From Alphaproteobacteria bacterium (GTDB taxonomy: Bacteria; Pseudomonadota; Alphaproteobacteria; RF32; CAG-239): DNA of 64,000 nt. The stretch lies in NCBI GenBank assembly GCA_015062235.1, contig SUUZ01000007.1:1-64000 (forward strand). The letters are read 5' to 3'. The notes under the pieces were generated by a model, which was given only the letters and a program-made list of their open reading frames with translations, was not told the DNA's origin and searched no databases. The first letter of the stretch is position 1, and every line of letters starts with the position of its first letter. This document shows, one piece after another, positions 18,757 to 29,168 of the stretch. The position numbers and the translations under genes are program-made.

Positions 18757-21312
18757 TTGAAAACAAAAAGAAACATAATTGTATTATTTCTAGCTATCAG
18801 TATTTTTCTGTTTGGCTTCTTATCTGCTAATGCCCAAAATATTGACTCTGGTATAATTGATTTTGGAACAGAACAGCTACCAGAACTAAAAAATAAAAAC
18901 AACATTATATCAAACCAAAACCTTTTTTCAGAAAAAGATAGTATTGTCAAAGACGAAATTGTTAGTTTGCGTTTCATTTGGAACACCCCTGTAAATGCCG
19001 CCGTATTTGAACGTAATGGCAAAATATGGGTTGTTTTTGATCATCAAAACCGCATAGATATTAAAACCCTAAAAGCCGAAGCCAAACATATGGCAAGCGA
19101 AATATATACCCTTCCCCACCCTGGAGGAACTATCGTTGTTATAACACCAACAAGTGGTGTAAAATACGCTCTTCGTAAAGAAGGATTGCTTTGGATTGTC
19201 GACCTTTATACAGGACGTCCCCCTAAATTTGAAACTCAAAATCTGACTATTTTCACACAATATGATAGTTTAAAAAATGCTTATTTATTTATTCCTACTA
19301 ATCGCTCTGGCAATATCATATCGCTTATTGATCCAGAAATTGGCGATATTATCTCGATAGCAACCACAGCAGATTTAGGACTTGGCTTCAACATACCTTA
19401 TCGTTACCCAGACTTTGATATCTTATCAGCTAGTCAAGGTCTTGCCTTCGTTGTCAATGCTCCTGATATAATTCTTAATCGCGGTAATTCAGGAATAACA
19501 CTTAAAGCTATGGGACGCGGTCTTAATATTACAAGTGATTTAGATACACTAAAACGCAACCAACAACTTATAACGAACGAAGAAACAAATCATATCAACG
19601 CATTTGACCTACAAATTCCTCAAGATCTTCTAAACAATAACTTATATGATGTGGTTGAAAGCTTTAAAAAACAAATTATCTCAGCTCCAATAGATCAAAA
19701 AAACTTTTTACGTCTCAAGCTTGCTCAATACTATATCTATAATGGTTTAGGAACAAACGCTCTCTATATTATAAACCAAATGCGGAAACTTGGACTCCCA
19801 GAAAGTAAAACAGATCGTTTTTATGTTCTCTCTGGTATTGCTAATTTCTTGGCTCGCCGCTACAAACAAGCAATCCAAGATTTTTCTGAAGGAGCAATAC
19901 CTAATAGTCCTGAAGGTGTTTTTTGGCGAACTATAGCTCAGAGTGCTTCTGAATACAAAGAAGAAAATAATGCGATTATCTTTGCTCATATATCATTAAT
20001 GCGTGATTATCCCCAAACAATCAAAGACGAAGTTGCAATTATAGCGGCCCGCAATGCAATTGCTACAGGAGACGACTTATCATCACAAAACTTCATTGAT
20101 ATCCTAAGCTCTGTACCTGACCGTATGCGCAACCTTACTCCGCAAATTATTTACCTTACAGCCCAAAAACTAGAAATGCAGGGTTATATTCGTAATGCTA
20201 TCAAAGAATATCAAAAACTAATTGATTCTGACTCTGCAATGTTCTCAGCATACGCTCGTTTACATCATACTATTTTAAGTGAAATGGTAAACTTTATAGA
20301 TATTAAATCTGCTATTGATGAACTTGAAAAATTACGTTTTGCTTGGGGCGAAAAAGATTTCAAAATACGGGTTTTAAGCAAATTATCTAGCTTCTACCTT
20401 AAAAATAATGACTATTATAACTCACTGAGAGTACTCAATGAAGAAGGCTTTCTCGTAGAAGGTAAACAAAAAGAAATTGTTGCTAATAAAATGATAAAAA
20501 TATTTGAAGACATTTTTGTTGGCAACCATGCTGATAGCGTTTTGTCTCCCATAAAATCTCTTGCTCTTTATCAAGATTTTAAATGGCTTGCATCTTTAAG
20601 TCCTAAACAAAACTTAATAATTCAAAAACTTGCCGACAGACTTGTCGCTGTCGACTTGCTCCCTAGAGCCCAAGAGTTATTATTAACCTTATTGCAAAAA
20701 AATGATTTAACTCCAGATAACAAGGCTCGTATTGGTGCACGTCTTGCTGTAATCTTTTTGTTTGAAAATAAACCTAAATCAGCAATTGATATGATAGAAA
20801 TTACCGATGCACCTAACCTCGCACCTGAAACTATTAACCCACGCCGTATTATTGCCGCACGAGCACTATCAGCACTTAATCGCCCAGAAGAAGCTTTAGA
20901 GTTATTAGAAGATGACTTTAGCCCTAATGCTTTACGTCATAAGTTTGAAATTTATTGGAATGCTGGAGATTGGGATAGAGCATCTAACACCATACGCGAT
21001 TTGATTGAAGAACCAACCCCAGGCAAAAAACTTTCAACTGAACAAATCAATTACATTTTAGATTGGGCAACTACATTAAAACAAGCAGGAAAAGAAACTG
21101 TTTTAGTACGCTTACGCAATAAATTTACACCATATTTCAAAGATACACCTTATTATAGTGCATTTAACGTACTTACCAATCATCTTGAAAAAAATGAAGT
21201 TGATATTAAAGCTATAAATACAATAATTTCTGATGTTCAAAACTTTAATGAATTTGCAAAATTCTATACCGAGTCATTAAAAGAAAAATCCCAAGAAGAA
21301 AAAGATGAATAG
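18757..21312 (+). CDS. Large exported TPR-repeat protein of the flagellar cluster
   Basis: An 851-residue protein with a signal peptide (about residues 1-26, ending SANAQ). It has a beta-rich N-terminal part (about 45-260) with AMIN-like strands such as [28 protein letters not shown], and a long helical part (about 330-840) with TPR-like units such as [18 protein letters not shown] and [19 protein letters not shown]. It appears to be a periplasmic scaffold. Position directly after the MotE-like gene suggests a motility-related role, which is inference. Start is TTG at 18757 with only a weak ribosome-binding site, so translation may be coupled. Its end overlaps uvrB by 8 bases. Confidence 0.65.
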   Translation: MKTKRNIIVLFLAISIFLFGFLSANAQNIDSGIIDFGTEQLPELKNKNNIISNQNLFSEKDSIVKDEIVSLRFIWNTPVNAAVFERNGKIWVVFDHQNRIDIKTLKAEAKHMASEIYTLPHPGGTIVVITPTSGVKYALRKEGLLWIVDLYTGRPPKFETQNLTIFTQYDSLKNAYLFIPTNRSGNIISLIDPEIGDIISIATTADLGLGFNIPYRYPDFDILSASQGLAFVVNAPDIILNRGNSGITLKAMGRGLNITSDLDTLKRNQQLITNEETNHINAFDLQIPQDLLNNNLYDVVESFKKQIISAPIDQKNFLRLKLAQYYIYNGLGTNALYIINQMRKLGLPESKTDRFYVLSGIANFLARRYKQAIQDFSEGAIPNSPEGVFWRTIAQSASEYKEENNAIIFAHISLMRDYPQTIKDEVAIIAARNAIATGDDLSSQNFIDILSSVPDRMRNLTPQIIYLTAQKLEMQGYIRNAIKEYQKLIDSDSAMFSAYARLHHTILSEMVNFIDIKSAIDELEKLRFAWGEKDFKIRVLSKLSSFYLKNNDYYNSLRVLNEEGFLVEGKQKEIVANKMIKIFEDIFVGNHADSVLSPIKSLALYQDFKWLASLSPKQNLIIQKLADRLVAVDLLPRAQELLLTLLQKNDLTPDNKARIGARLAVIFLFENKPKSAIDMIEITDAPNLAPETINPRRIIAARALSALNRPEEALELLEDDFSPNALRHKFEIYWNAGDWDRASNTIRDLIEEPTPGKKLSTEQINYILDWATTLKQAGKETVLVRLRNKFTPYFKDTPYYSAFNVLTNHLEKNEVDIKAINTIISDVQNFNEFAKFYTESLKEKSQEEKDE

Positions 21313-23281
21313 TATTTTTAAGCTTCACTCCCCATTTGCTCCATCTGGAGACCAACCTCAAGCTATTGAAGAATTACTTAATGGATTAAAAAATGGAATA
21401 AAAGATCAAGTATTGCTTGGTGTTACAGGATCTGGTAAAACTTACACTATGGCAAAAATAATTGAACATAGTTCTCGTCCTGCTTTAATTATGGCTCCTA
21501 ACAAGACATTAGCAGCTCAACTTTATACCGAAATGAAAGATTTTTTTCCCGAAAATCATGTTGAATATTTTGTTTCTTACTATGATTACTACCAACCAGA
21601 AGCTTATGTTCCTAAAACAGATACATATATTGAAAAGGATTCCGCAATCAACGAACAAATTGATCGTATGCGCAACTCCGCCACACGCTCTCTTTTAGAA
21701 AATCGCGATGTTATCATTGTTGCTTCTGTTTCGTGCATTTACGGTCTTGGTGATGTCGAATCATATTCAGCCATGACATTACCATTAGAAGTTGGTCAAA
21801 TAATAAATCCTAAAGATATTTACTTACGCTTGACAGAATTACAATATGAACGTAACCAACAAAATTTTGTCCGTTCAACTTTTCGCGTTCGTGGTGACAC
21901 TTTGGATATTTTTCCAGCACACTATGAAGATAGAGCTTGGCGTATATCTTTTTTTGGTGATGAAATTGAACAAATTGACGAATTTGATGCTCTAACAGGT
22001 AAAAAAACATCTTCCCTTAACCAAGTTACCATATATCCAGCTAATCATTACGTTACACCAAGACCTGCAGTATCTCAAGCAATTACCAATATTCGTAAAG
22101 AATTAAAAGAGCAAATAGCAAATTTTACTTCTGAAAATAAACTACTTGAAGCTCAACGAATTGAGCAACGTACACGCTTTGATTTAGAAATGCTAGAAAC
22201 CACTGGACATTGTAAAGGTATTGAAAATTATTCGCGTTATCTTACAGGACGTGCTCCTGGCGAACCTCCTCCTACTTTATTTGAATATCTTCCTAAAGAT
22301 ACAATTCTATTCATTGATGAAAGTCATGTATCTGTACCACAAATTGGTGGAATGTTTCGTGGAGATTTTAATCGAAAATCAACATTATCTCAATACGGTT
22401 TTAGACTACCATCTTGTGTTGATAACCGTCCTCTTAAATTTGATGAGTGGAACAAAATGCGTCATCAAACAATTTTTGTTTCTGCTACTCCTGGTGACTG
22501 GGAACTCGAACAAAGCTCTGGCACATTTACCGAGCAAATTATTCGCCCTACTGGTCTAACAGATCCCCTTTGTATTATTCGCCCTGTAGAAAATCAAATT
22601 GATGATTTAATGCATGAATGTAAAAACGTAATAACTAAAGGTAATCGTATTCTAGTAACAACTTTAACTAAAAAAATGGCAGAGGATTTAACCGAATATT
22701 TAAATGAAAATGGCATCAAAGTTCGTTATCTTCACTCTGACATAGACACCCTAGAACGAATTGAAATTATTCGAGATCTTCGCCTTGGTGTATTTGATGT
22801 ACTAGTTGGTATTAACTTATTAAGAGAAGGACTTGATATACCTGAATGCTCTCTCGTTGCCATATTAGATGCTGACAAAGAAGGATTTTTACGTTCATCT
22901 CGTTCTTTAATACAAACCATAGGTCGAGCTGCTCGCAATGCTGAAGGGAAAGTCATTCTATATGCTGATCATATAACAAAATCAATGCAAATAGCTCTTG
23001 AGGAAACTGAACGTAGACGTAAAAAACAAATTGAATATAATATAGCCAATGGCATCACTCCTCAAACAATAAAGAAAAAAGTATCTGGAGTAATGCAAGA
23101 AATGACAGCAAAAGAAAGCTCCACCATAGAAGAAAATATTTCTAACATTAAAGATATTGATAAAAAAATACGAGAATATAACAAACTAATGATAGCCGCC
23201 GCTACTAACCTAGATTTTGAAACAGCAATATCTTATCGTGATAAAATCAAAAAACTTGAAGCTACCTACCTTAAGAGTTAA
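21305..23281 (+). CDS. uvrB: Excinuclease ABC subunit UvrB
   Basis: UvrB is the damage-verifying helicase of nucleotide excision repair; UvrA loads it and UvrC cuts around it. The 658-residue protein has Walker [11 protein letters not shown] (about residues 38-47), the DNA-clamping beta-hairpin region [16 protein letters not shown]-like IDESH, helicase motifs V and VI ([25 protein letters not shown]), and the C-terminal UVR domain that binds UvrC. The start overlaps the preceding TPR gene by 8 bases. The end overlaps the convergent esterase gene by 11 bases, so no terminator separates them. Confidence 0.97.
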   Translation: MNSIFKLHSPFAPSGDQPQAIEELLNGLKNGIKDQVLLGVTGSGKTYTMAKIIEHSSRPALIMAPNKTLAAQLYTEMKDFFPENHVEYFVSYYDYYQPEAYVPKTDTYIEKDSAINEQIDRMRNSATRSLLENRDVIIVASVSCIYGLGDVESYSAMTLPLEVGQIINPKDIYLRLTELQYERNQQNFVRSTFRVRGDTLDIFPAHYEDRAWRISFFGDEIEQIDEFDALTGKKTSSLNQVTIYPANHYVTPRPAVSQAITNIRKELKEQIANFTSENKLLEAQRIEQRTRFDLEMLETTGHCKGIENYSRYLTGRAPGEPPPTLFEYLPKDTILFIDESHVSVPQIGGMFRGDFNRKSTLSQYGFRLPSCVDNRPLKFDEWNKMRHQTIFVSATPGDWELEQSSGTFTEQIIRPTGLTDPLCIIRPVENQIDDLMHECKNVITKGNRILVTTLTKKMAEDLTEYLNENGIKVRYLHSDIDTLERIEIIRDLRLGVFDVLVGINLLREGLDIPECSLVAILDADKEGFLRSSRSLIQTIGRAARNAEGKVILYADHITKSMQIALEETERRRKKQIEYNIANGITPQTIKKKVSGVMQEMTAKESSTIEENISNIKDIDKKIREYNKLMIAAATNLDFETAISYRDKIKKLEATYLKS

Positions 23282-23960
23282 TAAAATCAGCAACCTTTTG
23301 CATTTCACTATCATTCATACGGTGAGCTAATTCCGCAAAATCGTACCATGTAACTTTGATATTTTGATCCTTAAACCACTTTAATGTTCTTGATGTAGTC
23401 TTATATTGCACAGTAATATCATCTTTACCATGCAAAATCAAGAATGGTGGTCTAGATACTATTTCAGATGGCAACAATTCATACCCTGGAACAATTCCTG
23501 CAATACTTATCGCTCCACCAATTTCACTATTTCTTGTTAATGATGTTGCTATTGTAATCATTGCTCCTTGTGAAAAACCAACAACATAAGTATCTTTATT
23601 TCCAATATTCCACAGTTTTTGTTGTTCATCTATAAAATCATTCATCTGTTTTGCTACACTTGCAAAACTTCTCCACAATCTATTAAAAATATCAAAAATT
23701 TCATCAACTGATGCTTCAGGATTACGAAATCTAACTTCTGGATCTTCTTGATAAAAACTTAACCACTGCAAATTATTAGCATCTTTTTCACATTTATAAG
23801 GCGCTCTAGGAACAACAATTACACTATCATTCAACTTATTCTTAAGGTCTTGAACAGCATAATCTATAGCTTCAGGACTTCCATTATATCCATGTATAAA
23901 CACTACTAATTTTTTAGGATTTCCAACTTTGTAACATTTATTATTAAAAATTGACAACAC
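23271..23960 (-). CDS. Alpha/beta-hydrolase, phospholipase/carboxylesterase family
   Basis: A 229-residue cytoplasmic serine hydrolase of the carboxylesterase/acyl-protein thioesterase type. It shows the oxyanion-hole strand [13 protein letters not shown], the nucleophile elbow GFSQGAM (Ser about residue 128), the acid in [11 protein letters not shown] and the catalytic histidine in ELAHRMND. Its natural substrate cannot be told from sequence. The start is GTG at 23960 followed by TTG. It is convergent with uvrB (11-base overlap) and divergent from the unknown 480-residue gene. Confidence 0.85.
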   Translation of the reverse strand: MLSIFNNKCYKVGNPKKLVVFIHGYNGSPEAIDYAVQDLKNKLNDSVIVVPRAPYKCEKDANNLQWLSFYQEDPEVRFRNPEASVDEIFDIFNRLWRSFASVAKQMNDFIDEQQKLWNIGNKDTYVVGFSQGAMITIATSLTRNSEIGGAISIAGIVPGYELLPSEIVSRPPFLILHGKDDITVQYKTTSRTLKWFKDQNIKVTWYDFAELAHRMNDSEMQKVADFINS

Positions 23961-24039
23961 TTTTCTCTTTTTTCTGTTATAGATTACAATCTAATTAATT
24001 TAACGACTTAATATAATAGAATGCAAGATAAAAATAAAA

Positions 24040-25482
24040 ATGTATAACAATCCAATAGCTCAAGTAATTCGAGATGCATTTATTGAAAATGTTTCTAGAA
24101 AAGAACTCATACAAAATATCGAAGATCCTAAAGTAAATACTATCGGTAATATTTTGCGCAACCAACGTATTACTCTTTTTGAAAAAGCGATTAATCGCTT
24201 TTTACAAAAATCTGGTCTACCAGATATTCCTCCAATTTCCCAATATGTTAACGAAAAAAACTTACTTACTTTTTCACTTCAGCTAAGTGGTTACATTCGT
24301 GATGCGCAACAAGAACTTGATAAATTATCCAATAAACACGCTTGCGATCCAGATCTTATAAAACTATATGAAGCTGCAGCTAAATATTCTGTAGATTGCA
24401 ATGAAAAAATTGAAGGTAGCAAATATATTTTCAAAGAACACTGCGATTATCAATTTTGGAAAGTTCATATCGACGATTCTTTAGCTTCCGCTAAATTTAA
24501 CAATTATGGCTTTATTGTTAATCCCAATCGTAAAAATCTAATTCTTGCAATGCCATTTCATATCAATAGTACACAAGAAGAACTACAAGCATGGTCTTCA
24601 AAATATTTAAACAAAACACTAGATAACAAAGCTATTTATGGCTCCCAAGTAGATGTATATATGGCTCATTTCCCCATTGAACAACCTAGAGGAGAAAAAT
24701 TTGCTTTATCCTTAAAAACCTTAAACAATCCTAACAACTACTTTACAGAAACCGATATGCGTTTTGTATCCTCATATCTCAAAGGATTTATCGGCGAAGA
24801 TATTAAAATTGACGATAAATATAAAGTCATTAAAGGAAAAGCTTTTAGCGCAGAAAAATTCAAACAAAATTGTCAAAATATAACAATTATTGGTTATTGT
24901 GCAGGTACTGCTCATGCCAGTCGTTGGATAAACGCATTTTCCCATATAGCTAATCAACTATATGATGAACAAACTACTAAAGAAGCATTAAAAAACATAT
25001 TTATTGTTAGTTATGCATTTTTACCAATGCAAAAAGAAAGCAAATGTTCTGGTGTCTATTTTATGAGTAATTATCCTGATGATACAATGCGTAAAGAACC
25101 TTTTATTAAAATGTTTAATCCAGAACTATATGAAAAATGCAAATATCACCCATCAGACAACCCTTGTCATATAAGTTTAATGCCTGACAACAAAAATTAT
25201 GTTATAGCATTTCCCTTAGCCGAAAATTTTGATATTGTAAATGAAAATGGAGTTAAAGAACCTCTTGCTAATATTGAAAACGGACATCACATGGGTTTGA
25301 TAACTGCTCCCAATGCCTCTTCTGATTACCATTACCCTAATATAATATTTAACAGCGTAGTTAAAAATGCAAGCTTAGGAAAAAGAGGCACTGATGTGTT
25401 TAAATATAATCAATCACAGTCTCGTTCAAATGCAGCTCATTTCTCTATTATTAGTAATCGCTATGCTGCATATAACAAATAA
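24040..25482 (+). CDS. Unknown protein with a possible cysteine nucleophile elbow
   Basis: A 480-residue protein that I do not recognise. The N-terminal third is helical. The central part contains TIIGYCAGTAHASRWINAF followed by a helix and the strand NIFIVSYAFLP. This looks like the nucleophile elbow of an alpha/beta-hydrolase with cysteine in place of serine (GxCxG, as in PHA synthases and dienelactone hydrolases). Candidate histidines lie in NGHHMGLIT (about residue 413) and SDYHYPNI. No signal peptide or membrane helix is visible. No clear ribosome-binding site precedes the ATG. It is divergent from a serine esterase gene and ends at a strong bidirectional terminator. Confidence 0.55.
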   Translation: MYNNPIAQVIRDAFIENVSRKELIQNIEDPKVNTIGNILRNQRITLFEKAINRFLQKSGLPDIPPISQYVNEKNLLTFSLQLSGYIRDAQQELDKLSNKHACDPDLIKLYEAAAKYSVDCNEKIEGSKYIFKEHCDYQFWKVHIDDSLASAKFNNYGFIVNPNRKNLILAMPFHINSTQEELQAWSSKYLNKTLDNKAIYGSQVDVYMAHFPIEQPRGEKFALSLKTLNNPNNYFTETDMRFVSSYLKGFIGEDIKIDDKYKVIKGKAFSAEKFKQNCQNITIIGYCAGTAHASRWINAFSHIANQLYDEQTTKEALKNIFIVSYAFLPMQKESKCSGVYFMSNYPDDTMRKEPFIKMFNPELYEKCKYHPSDNPCHISLMPDNKNYVIAFPLAENFDIVNENGVKEPLANIENGHHMGLITAPNASSDYHYPNIIFNSVVKNASLGKRGTDVFKYNQSQSRSNAAHFSIISNRYAAYNK

Positions 25483-25515
25483 TAAAAATGCCAACTAAAC
25501 GTTGGCATTTTTATT
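25481..25515. terminator. Bidirectional terminator between the unknown gene and pssA
   Basis: A perfect 15-base inverted repeat, AATAAAAATGCCAAC (25481-25495) and its complement (25501-25515), encloses a five-base loop. Flanking A/T runs allow use from both sides. It overlaps the pssA stop codon by two bases. Confidence 0.88.
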
Positions 25516-26293
25516 ATTGATATTTTTTCTTTTCCTTCATAAAAACAAAAATACCTACTGGAATAGACAAAGCATAACATATTGTCATAATACCAAGTGT
25601 AAACCACGGCTGTGTAATTATAAAAGATGCAAACAAAGCAACAATTAACATCAAAGGCATTAACATACAAGTAGGTACCTTTAACTTTTTCGTTGAAAAT
25701 GTTGGAATTCTACTAACCATCAAGAATGAAACCACACATAATAATGTAGCACAAAAAGCATGAGATCTGACAACATAACTTAGCTCAGGAAAATCGAATG
25801 ATATCATTATAGGCATCATCGTCAACGCTGCAGCTGCTGGTGCAGGAACTCCTACAAAAAAATGATTCCAATATTCTGGTTGTGGCTCAGCTTCAAGCAT
25901 AGTATTAAAACGAGCCAAACGCATTGCCATTCCTATAGACATCAAAAGACAAAAAAACCAACCAAATTTTGGCAAATCAAATAATGACCATTGATACAAC
26001 AAAATAGCTGGAGCCACACCAAAACTAACAAAATCAGACAAAGAATCAAGCTCTGCACCAAACTTTGTTGAGCCTTTCAACATTCTTGCTACTCTTCCAT
26101 CCAACCCATCAAAAAAAGCTGCTAAAAATATACATAAAACAGCTTTTACCCATTCTGCCGAAATAGAATAACGAATAGATGTAACACCTGCACATAAAGC
26201 AAGCATGGTTACGATATTTGGCGCAATCTTACGAAAAGGAAGACTTGTTAGCTTCTCTCTAGATAACTGCAATTTTTGATTAATCTTTTCCAT
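25514..26293 (-). CDS. pssA: CDP-diacylglycerol-serine O-phosphatidyltransferase
   Basis: It makes phosphatidylserine from CDP-diacylglycerol and serine, the first step to phosphatidylethanolamine. The 259-residue membrane protein has the CDP-alcohol phosphotransferase motif DGLDGRVARMLKG followed by GAELDSLSD (about residues 63-87). Several membrane helices follow. Its start overlaps the psd stop in a TAATG arrangement, so the two steps of PE synthesis are translationally coupled. It ends at a bidirectional terminator. Confidence 0.95.
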   Translation of the reverse strand: MEKINQKLQLSREKLTSLPFRKIAPNIVTMLALCAGVTSIRYSISAEWVKAVLCIFLAAFFDGLDGRVARMLKGSTKFGAELDSLSDFVSFGVAPAILLYQWSLFDLPKFGWFFCLLMSIGMAMRLARFNTMLEAEPQPEYWNHFFVGVPAPAAAALTMMPIMISFDFPELSYVVRSHAFCATLLCVVSFLMVSRIPTFSTKKLKVPTCMLMPLMLIVALFASFIITQPWFTLGIMTICYALSIPVGIFVFMKEKKKYQ

Positions 26294-27003
26294 TATCTAA
26301 TAACCCCACTAACAGCTTTTGCATCACTAGTTAAATTTGCAATAACAGTCTCTCCTGCAACCATTGTCTGCCCTAACACCACTTGAGGTTCAACACCTTC
26401 TGGTAAATAAACATCCAAACGAGAACCAAAACGTATCATTCCAAAACGCTCTCCAGCCTTGTAATCTTGTCCAATCTGAGCATCACAAACAATACGACGA
26501 GCTACAAGCCCCGCAATTTGTACAAAACATATCTCTTTACCAGATTTAGTTTTCATTGCTATCAATTGACGTTCATTATCTTTACTTGCTTTATCAAGAG
26601 TTGCATTCAAGAATTTACCTGGTACATAAACAGCGTTAGTAATTCTTCCCTCTGCAGGAGACCTATTTACATGAACATTAAATACACTCATAAAAATACT
26701 AACACGTGTAAATTTCTTATTACCCATATTTAGCTCTTCTGGAGCTGGAACTGTCGCAATCATCTGCACAGTACCATCAGCAGGTGATACAACAACATCT
26801 TTAATTTCTGGTGTTATTCTTTGAGGATCACGAAAGAAATAATAACACCAAATAGTCAAAACTAAACCAATCCATCCCAAAGGTTCCCAAATCATTGCCA
26901 ATAACGCTGTTACTGCCGCAAAGATTCCAACAAAACGCCAACCTTCATTATGAATATTTGGCAACAAATAATTTTTCCATGAAATATCAAAAGTTTTAAT
27001 CAT
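26293..27003 (-). CDS. psd: Phosphatidylserine decarboxylase proenzyme
   Basis: It decarboxylates phosphatidylserine to phosphatidylethanolamine. The 236-residue protein is the short proenzyme type, with two N-terminal membrane helices, SPADGTVQ, the [13 protein letters not shown] motif, and the self-cleavage Gly-Ser in [11 protein letters not shown] (about residue 190) that generates the pyruvoyl group. It is the first gene of the psd-pssA unit. The 202-base region upstream towards tRNA-Leu holds no clear sigma-70 promoter for this strand. The pair implies PE is a membrane lipid here. Confidence 0.95.
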   Translation of the reverse strand: MIKTFDISWKNYLLPNIHNEGWRFVGIFAAVTALLAMIWEPLGWIGLVLTIWCYYFFRDPQRITPEIKDVVVSPADGTVQMIATVPAPEELNMGNKKFTRVSIFMSVFNVHVNRSPAEGRITNAVYVPGKFLNATLDKASKDNERQLIAMKTKSGKEICFVQIAGLVARRIVCDAQIGQDYKAGERFGMIRFGSRLDVYLPEGVEPQVVLGQTMVAGETVIANLTSDAKAVSGVIR

Positions 27004-27162
27004 TTTATTTTCCCTAAAATTAAGCTTCTCTAAACCGTGACGCTGTCAACTGTCATCTAAAAAAGCAATTGTTATAACCCACTCAGCAAACCATATTTTT
27101 CTAAAAAAAACAACCACAAAATAAATTTATTAATTATAATAACAAATTAATAAAAAATATTC

Positions 27163-27191
27163 TTGCATTTAACAAAAAAGATATGTATAAG
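27163..27191 (+). promoter_or_regulatory. Promoter of tRNA-Leu
   Basis: TTGCAT (27163-27168) and TATAAG (27186-27191) are spaced by 17 bases. The predicted start near 27198 is about 8 bases before the mature tRNA. Confidence 0.7.
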
Positions 27192-27205
27192 GTTTTCTAG
27201 ATTAT

Positions 27206-27292
27206 GCGCTTGTGGCGGAACTGGTAGACGCTGCAGACTTAAAATCTGTTGGCCGCAAGGCCGTGCCGGTTCGATTCCGGCCTAGCGCACCA
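27206..27292 (+). tRNA. tRNA-Leu (anticodon UAA)
   Basis: An 87-base class II tRNA. The anticodon stem GCAGA/TCTGT encloses the loop CTTAAAA with anticodon TAA. A long variable arm is present (GGCCGCAAGGCC). The T-arm is GCCGG TTCGATT CCGGC. CCA is encoded. The acceptor stem pairs GCGCTTG with CTAGCGC and has one U:U mismatch at the sixth pair. It has its own promoter and terminator. Its 3' end is partly duplicated downstream, and a recombinase remnant lies beyond, indicating use as an integration site. Confidence 0.96.
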
Positions 27293-27300
27293 ATTTGGAG

Positions 27301-27335
27301 AGGGTTGGCAAATTTTTTTGCTAACCCTTGATTTT
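27301..27335 (+). terminator. Terminator of tRNA-Leu
   Basis: AGGGTTGGCAAA (27301-27312) pairs over 12 bases with 27317-27328, with one G:U pair, around a TTTT loop. It is followed shortly by a T-rich stretch. Confidence 0.7.
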
Positions 27336-27348
27336 TAAGGCTTTGCGT

Positions 27349-27382
27349 CGGTTCGATTGATTTCAAACACCCAATTTGGAGA
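27349..27382 (+). repeat. Degenerate copy of the tRNA-Leu 3' end (candidate att scar)
   Basis: CGGTTCGATT (27349-27358) and CCAATTTGGAGA (27371-27382) repeat the T-arm (27267-27276) and the CCA end plus flank (27290-27301) of tRNA-Leu in the same order. The gap is 12 bases here against 13 in the tRNA. The bases between have diverged. This is what a decayed attachment-site duplication would look like. Confidence 0.6.
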
Positions 27383-27884
27383 TATTCGTTATTATTTGCT
27401 TGTAAGCCTTGCTCTGCTTGCTTTTGCATCGGTTCGTGTAATTTTGCAACTTGTTCCGACAAAATGTTATTATCCACAAATTCACTAAATGGAAATTTTA
27501 GTTTATAATTCAACTTCCCTTCATTCAAAGTAAGCTTTTCAAAAACAAATTTAAGCAATAATCTTTTTAACTCTATATTTTGCGACTTCTCAAAAATATA
27601 CTCTATTTGTGTGGCTATATCTAACAATTCCAAAATTGTTTCATCAAAACTTTTATCTGCTTTTTCATGTGCTGAAACCTTGTTTTTTAAACGATTCATT
27701 TGTACTTGTAAATCCGAAAGATCCATCTCTTCTAAACTAGTCAAAACTGCATCAACATTTCCATTTTCCATTGAAACTCTCCTCAAACCAGCAGTATCTT
27801 AAAATATCTATATAACCATTGTCCCCCTCCTATTTTTGTCAACAAATTTTGTCAACCCGCCAGTGGCTTAACAATTTTGTAACA

Positions 27885-27911
27885 AAAGAGGAGCCTTTAA
27901 AGCTCCTTTTT
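27885..27911 (-). terminator. Terminator after the EAL-like gene pair
   Basis: AGGAGC (27889-27894) pairs with GCTCCT (27902-27907), extended by A:T and G:T pairs on both sides. On the minus strand it ends in a short T-run. Confidence 0.65.
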
Positions 27912-27935
27912 CAAAATATTATTATCAAATTAATT

Positions 27936-29165
27936 TTATTTTTTAATTGCCGCATTTAAAAGCCTCTGAACATACCGCCCCTGATACAAATTAATTCCCA
28001 ACGCATTTCCAGCTTCTATTGCATTAATATCATCTATTCGACAAAGAATAATCTTTGCCCTTTCAGCCTTATTCATATAATCCATAAAATGCTTATCTTC
28101 ATTAAATATTTCAACCAATGATGGATGCCATACAATCTTCATCAAATCACAATCCAAATTTTTCCTATTTAGATATTTCAATTTATCTACTGTAATCCCA
28201 TCAATACAAATCTTATATCCTCTAGCCTTGGCAAATGTTTTTGCTAAAATGAATGACCTAATATCGCTAAAAATATCAACCAACTGCAGCTCCAAAATAA
28301 TACTCTGCCTCATTGAGCCACTTATGCTATCATCAAAACGTAAAAATTCATCTGACAATATTGTTGAAACATTAATATTAACACTAAAATTACCAATAAG
28401 CGAACCATCATCATGACGCGAAATTATTTCTAAAACACGTCTATCCAAAGTTTCAGTTAAAGCTAAAAACAACCAAGGATTTGCTGTAACATCAACGTCT
28501 GGCAACAATGAATCCCTCATATCTGGAATAGAAACAAAAACCTCTTCAAAAACTCTTTGTGGTGTAGACTTACCTATAACCGCACAAATTGCTTGCCGTC
28601 TAATAAAACTTGAAAAATCAGCTACTGATATAATTTTTTGCACCTTAGCCAGCATATCTGGTGTAAACTCTTTATTAAAACGACGATTACTTGTATTAAA
28701 AAAAGAATTTTTCTTATTTTCTTCTACCTTTTCACCTTTAATCTGTGAAGAATGGCAACTAATCACCACTTTTTTAGAAAAATCAGAATACTCACTAGCC
28801 AAATCATAAATTAATGCTATACCACATTCTTCTAAACTAGCCGATGCCTTAATTTTTGCATCTTCATTTAATAAAAACTTAATTCTAACCAAACTAGACG
28901 ATATCTCATCAATAATTTTTTTATCAAACACCAATAAAATATCTTCATTTGGTAAAATAAAAACTTTTGCTACTCCATTCTTTACAGGAGGCATCAAAAT
29001 ATCATTAATAGCTTTTTTGTTTGAAACTGTAGCCACATTAGATTGCAATTTATGAACATTGATATACAACACATTAAAGTTGTTACGACTATTCAAACAA
29101 AACTTACTTATATCATCAAAAATGACATTTTCTCGCTTAATATTTTGTGTTTGATATTCAACCAT
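27936..29165 (-). CDS. Degenerate GGDEF-EAL protein (second of tandem pair)
   Basis: A 409-residue cytoplasmic protein. An N-terminal segment (about residues 28-110) resembles a collapsed GGDEF fold, with VLYINVHKLQ and LPNEDILLVF where DxDxF and GGDEF would be. The C-terminal EAL-like domain (about 185-405) keeps the FSVNINVS strand, a glutamate in IILELQLVD, the aspartate of ICIDGIT and the Gln of LYQGRYV. It lacks the second aspartate of DDFG and the EGVE glutamate. Loss of metal ligands argues against phosphodiesterase activity; a c-di-GMP receptor or protein-binding role is more likely. It starts 3 bases after its paralogue's stop, so translation is probably coupled. Confidence 0.7.
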   Translation of the reverse strand: MVEYQTQNIKRENVIFDDISKFCLNSRNNFNVLYINVHKLQSNVATVSNKKAINDILMPPVKNGVAKVFILPNEDILLVFDKKIIDEISSSLVRIKFLLNEDAKIKASASLEECGIALIYDLASEYSDFSKKVVISCHSSQIKGEKVEENKKNSFFNTSNRRFNKEFTPDMLAKVQKIISVADFSSFIRRQAICAVIGKSTPQRVFEEVFVSIPDMRDSLLPDVDVTANPWLFLALTETLDRRVLEIISRHDDGSLIGNFSVNINVSTILSDEFLRFDDSISGSMRQSIILELQLVDIFSDIRSFILAKTFAKARGYKICIDGITVDKLKYLNRKNLDCDLMKIVWHPSLVEIFNEDKHFMDYMNKAERAKIILCRIDDINAIEAGNALGINLYQGRYVQRLLNAAIKK

Positions 29166-29168
29166 TTT

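Larger units (their letters stand above)
27202..27786 (-). pseudogene. Headless large serine recombinase remnant running into tRNA-Leu
   Basis: The open frame encodes only the C-terminal end of a large serine recombinase: a coiled-coil region (about residues 18-70) and the typical end segment LKRLLLKFVFEKLTLNEGKLNY and KFPFSEF. The catalytic resolvase domain and the recombinase domain are missing, and an in-frame TAA lies directly upstream. An ATG at 27771 has AGGAGA before it, so a short peptide could still be made. The last 40 or so codons are an antisense reading of the duplicated tRNA end and of tRNA-Leu itself. The 27787-27935 gap holds only a 10-base direct repeat TTTTGTCAAC (27834-27843 and 27847-27856) and a terminator. 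I infer the scar of a lost integrated element. Confidence 0.7.

Noticed and set aside
27293..27935. A complete prophage or integrative element beside tRNA-Leu
   Set aside because: Only a recombinase tail and a degenerate tRNA-end copy remain; the next genes on both sides are normal chromosomal genes.
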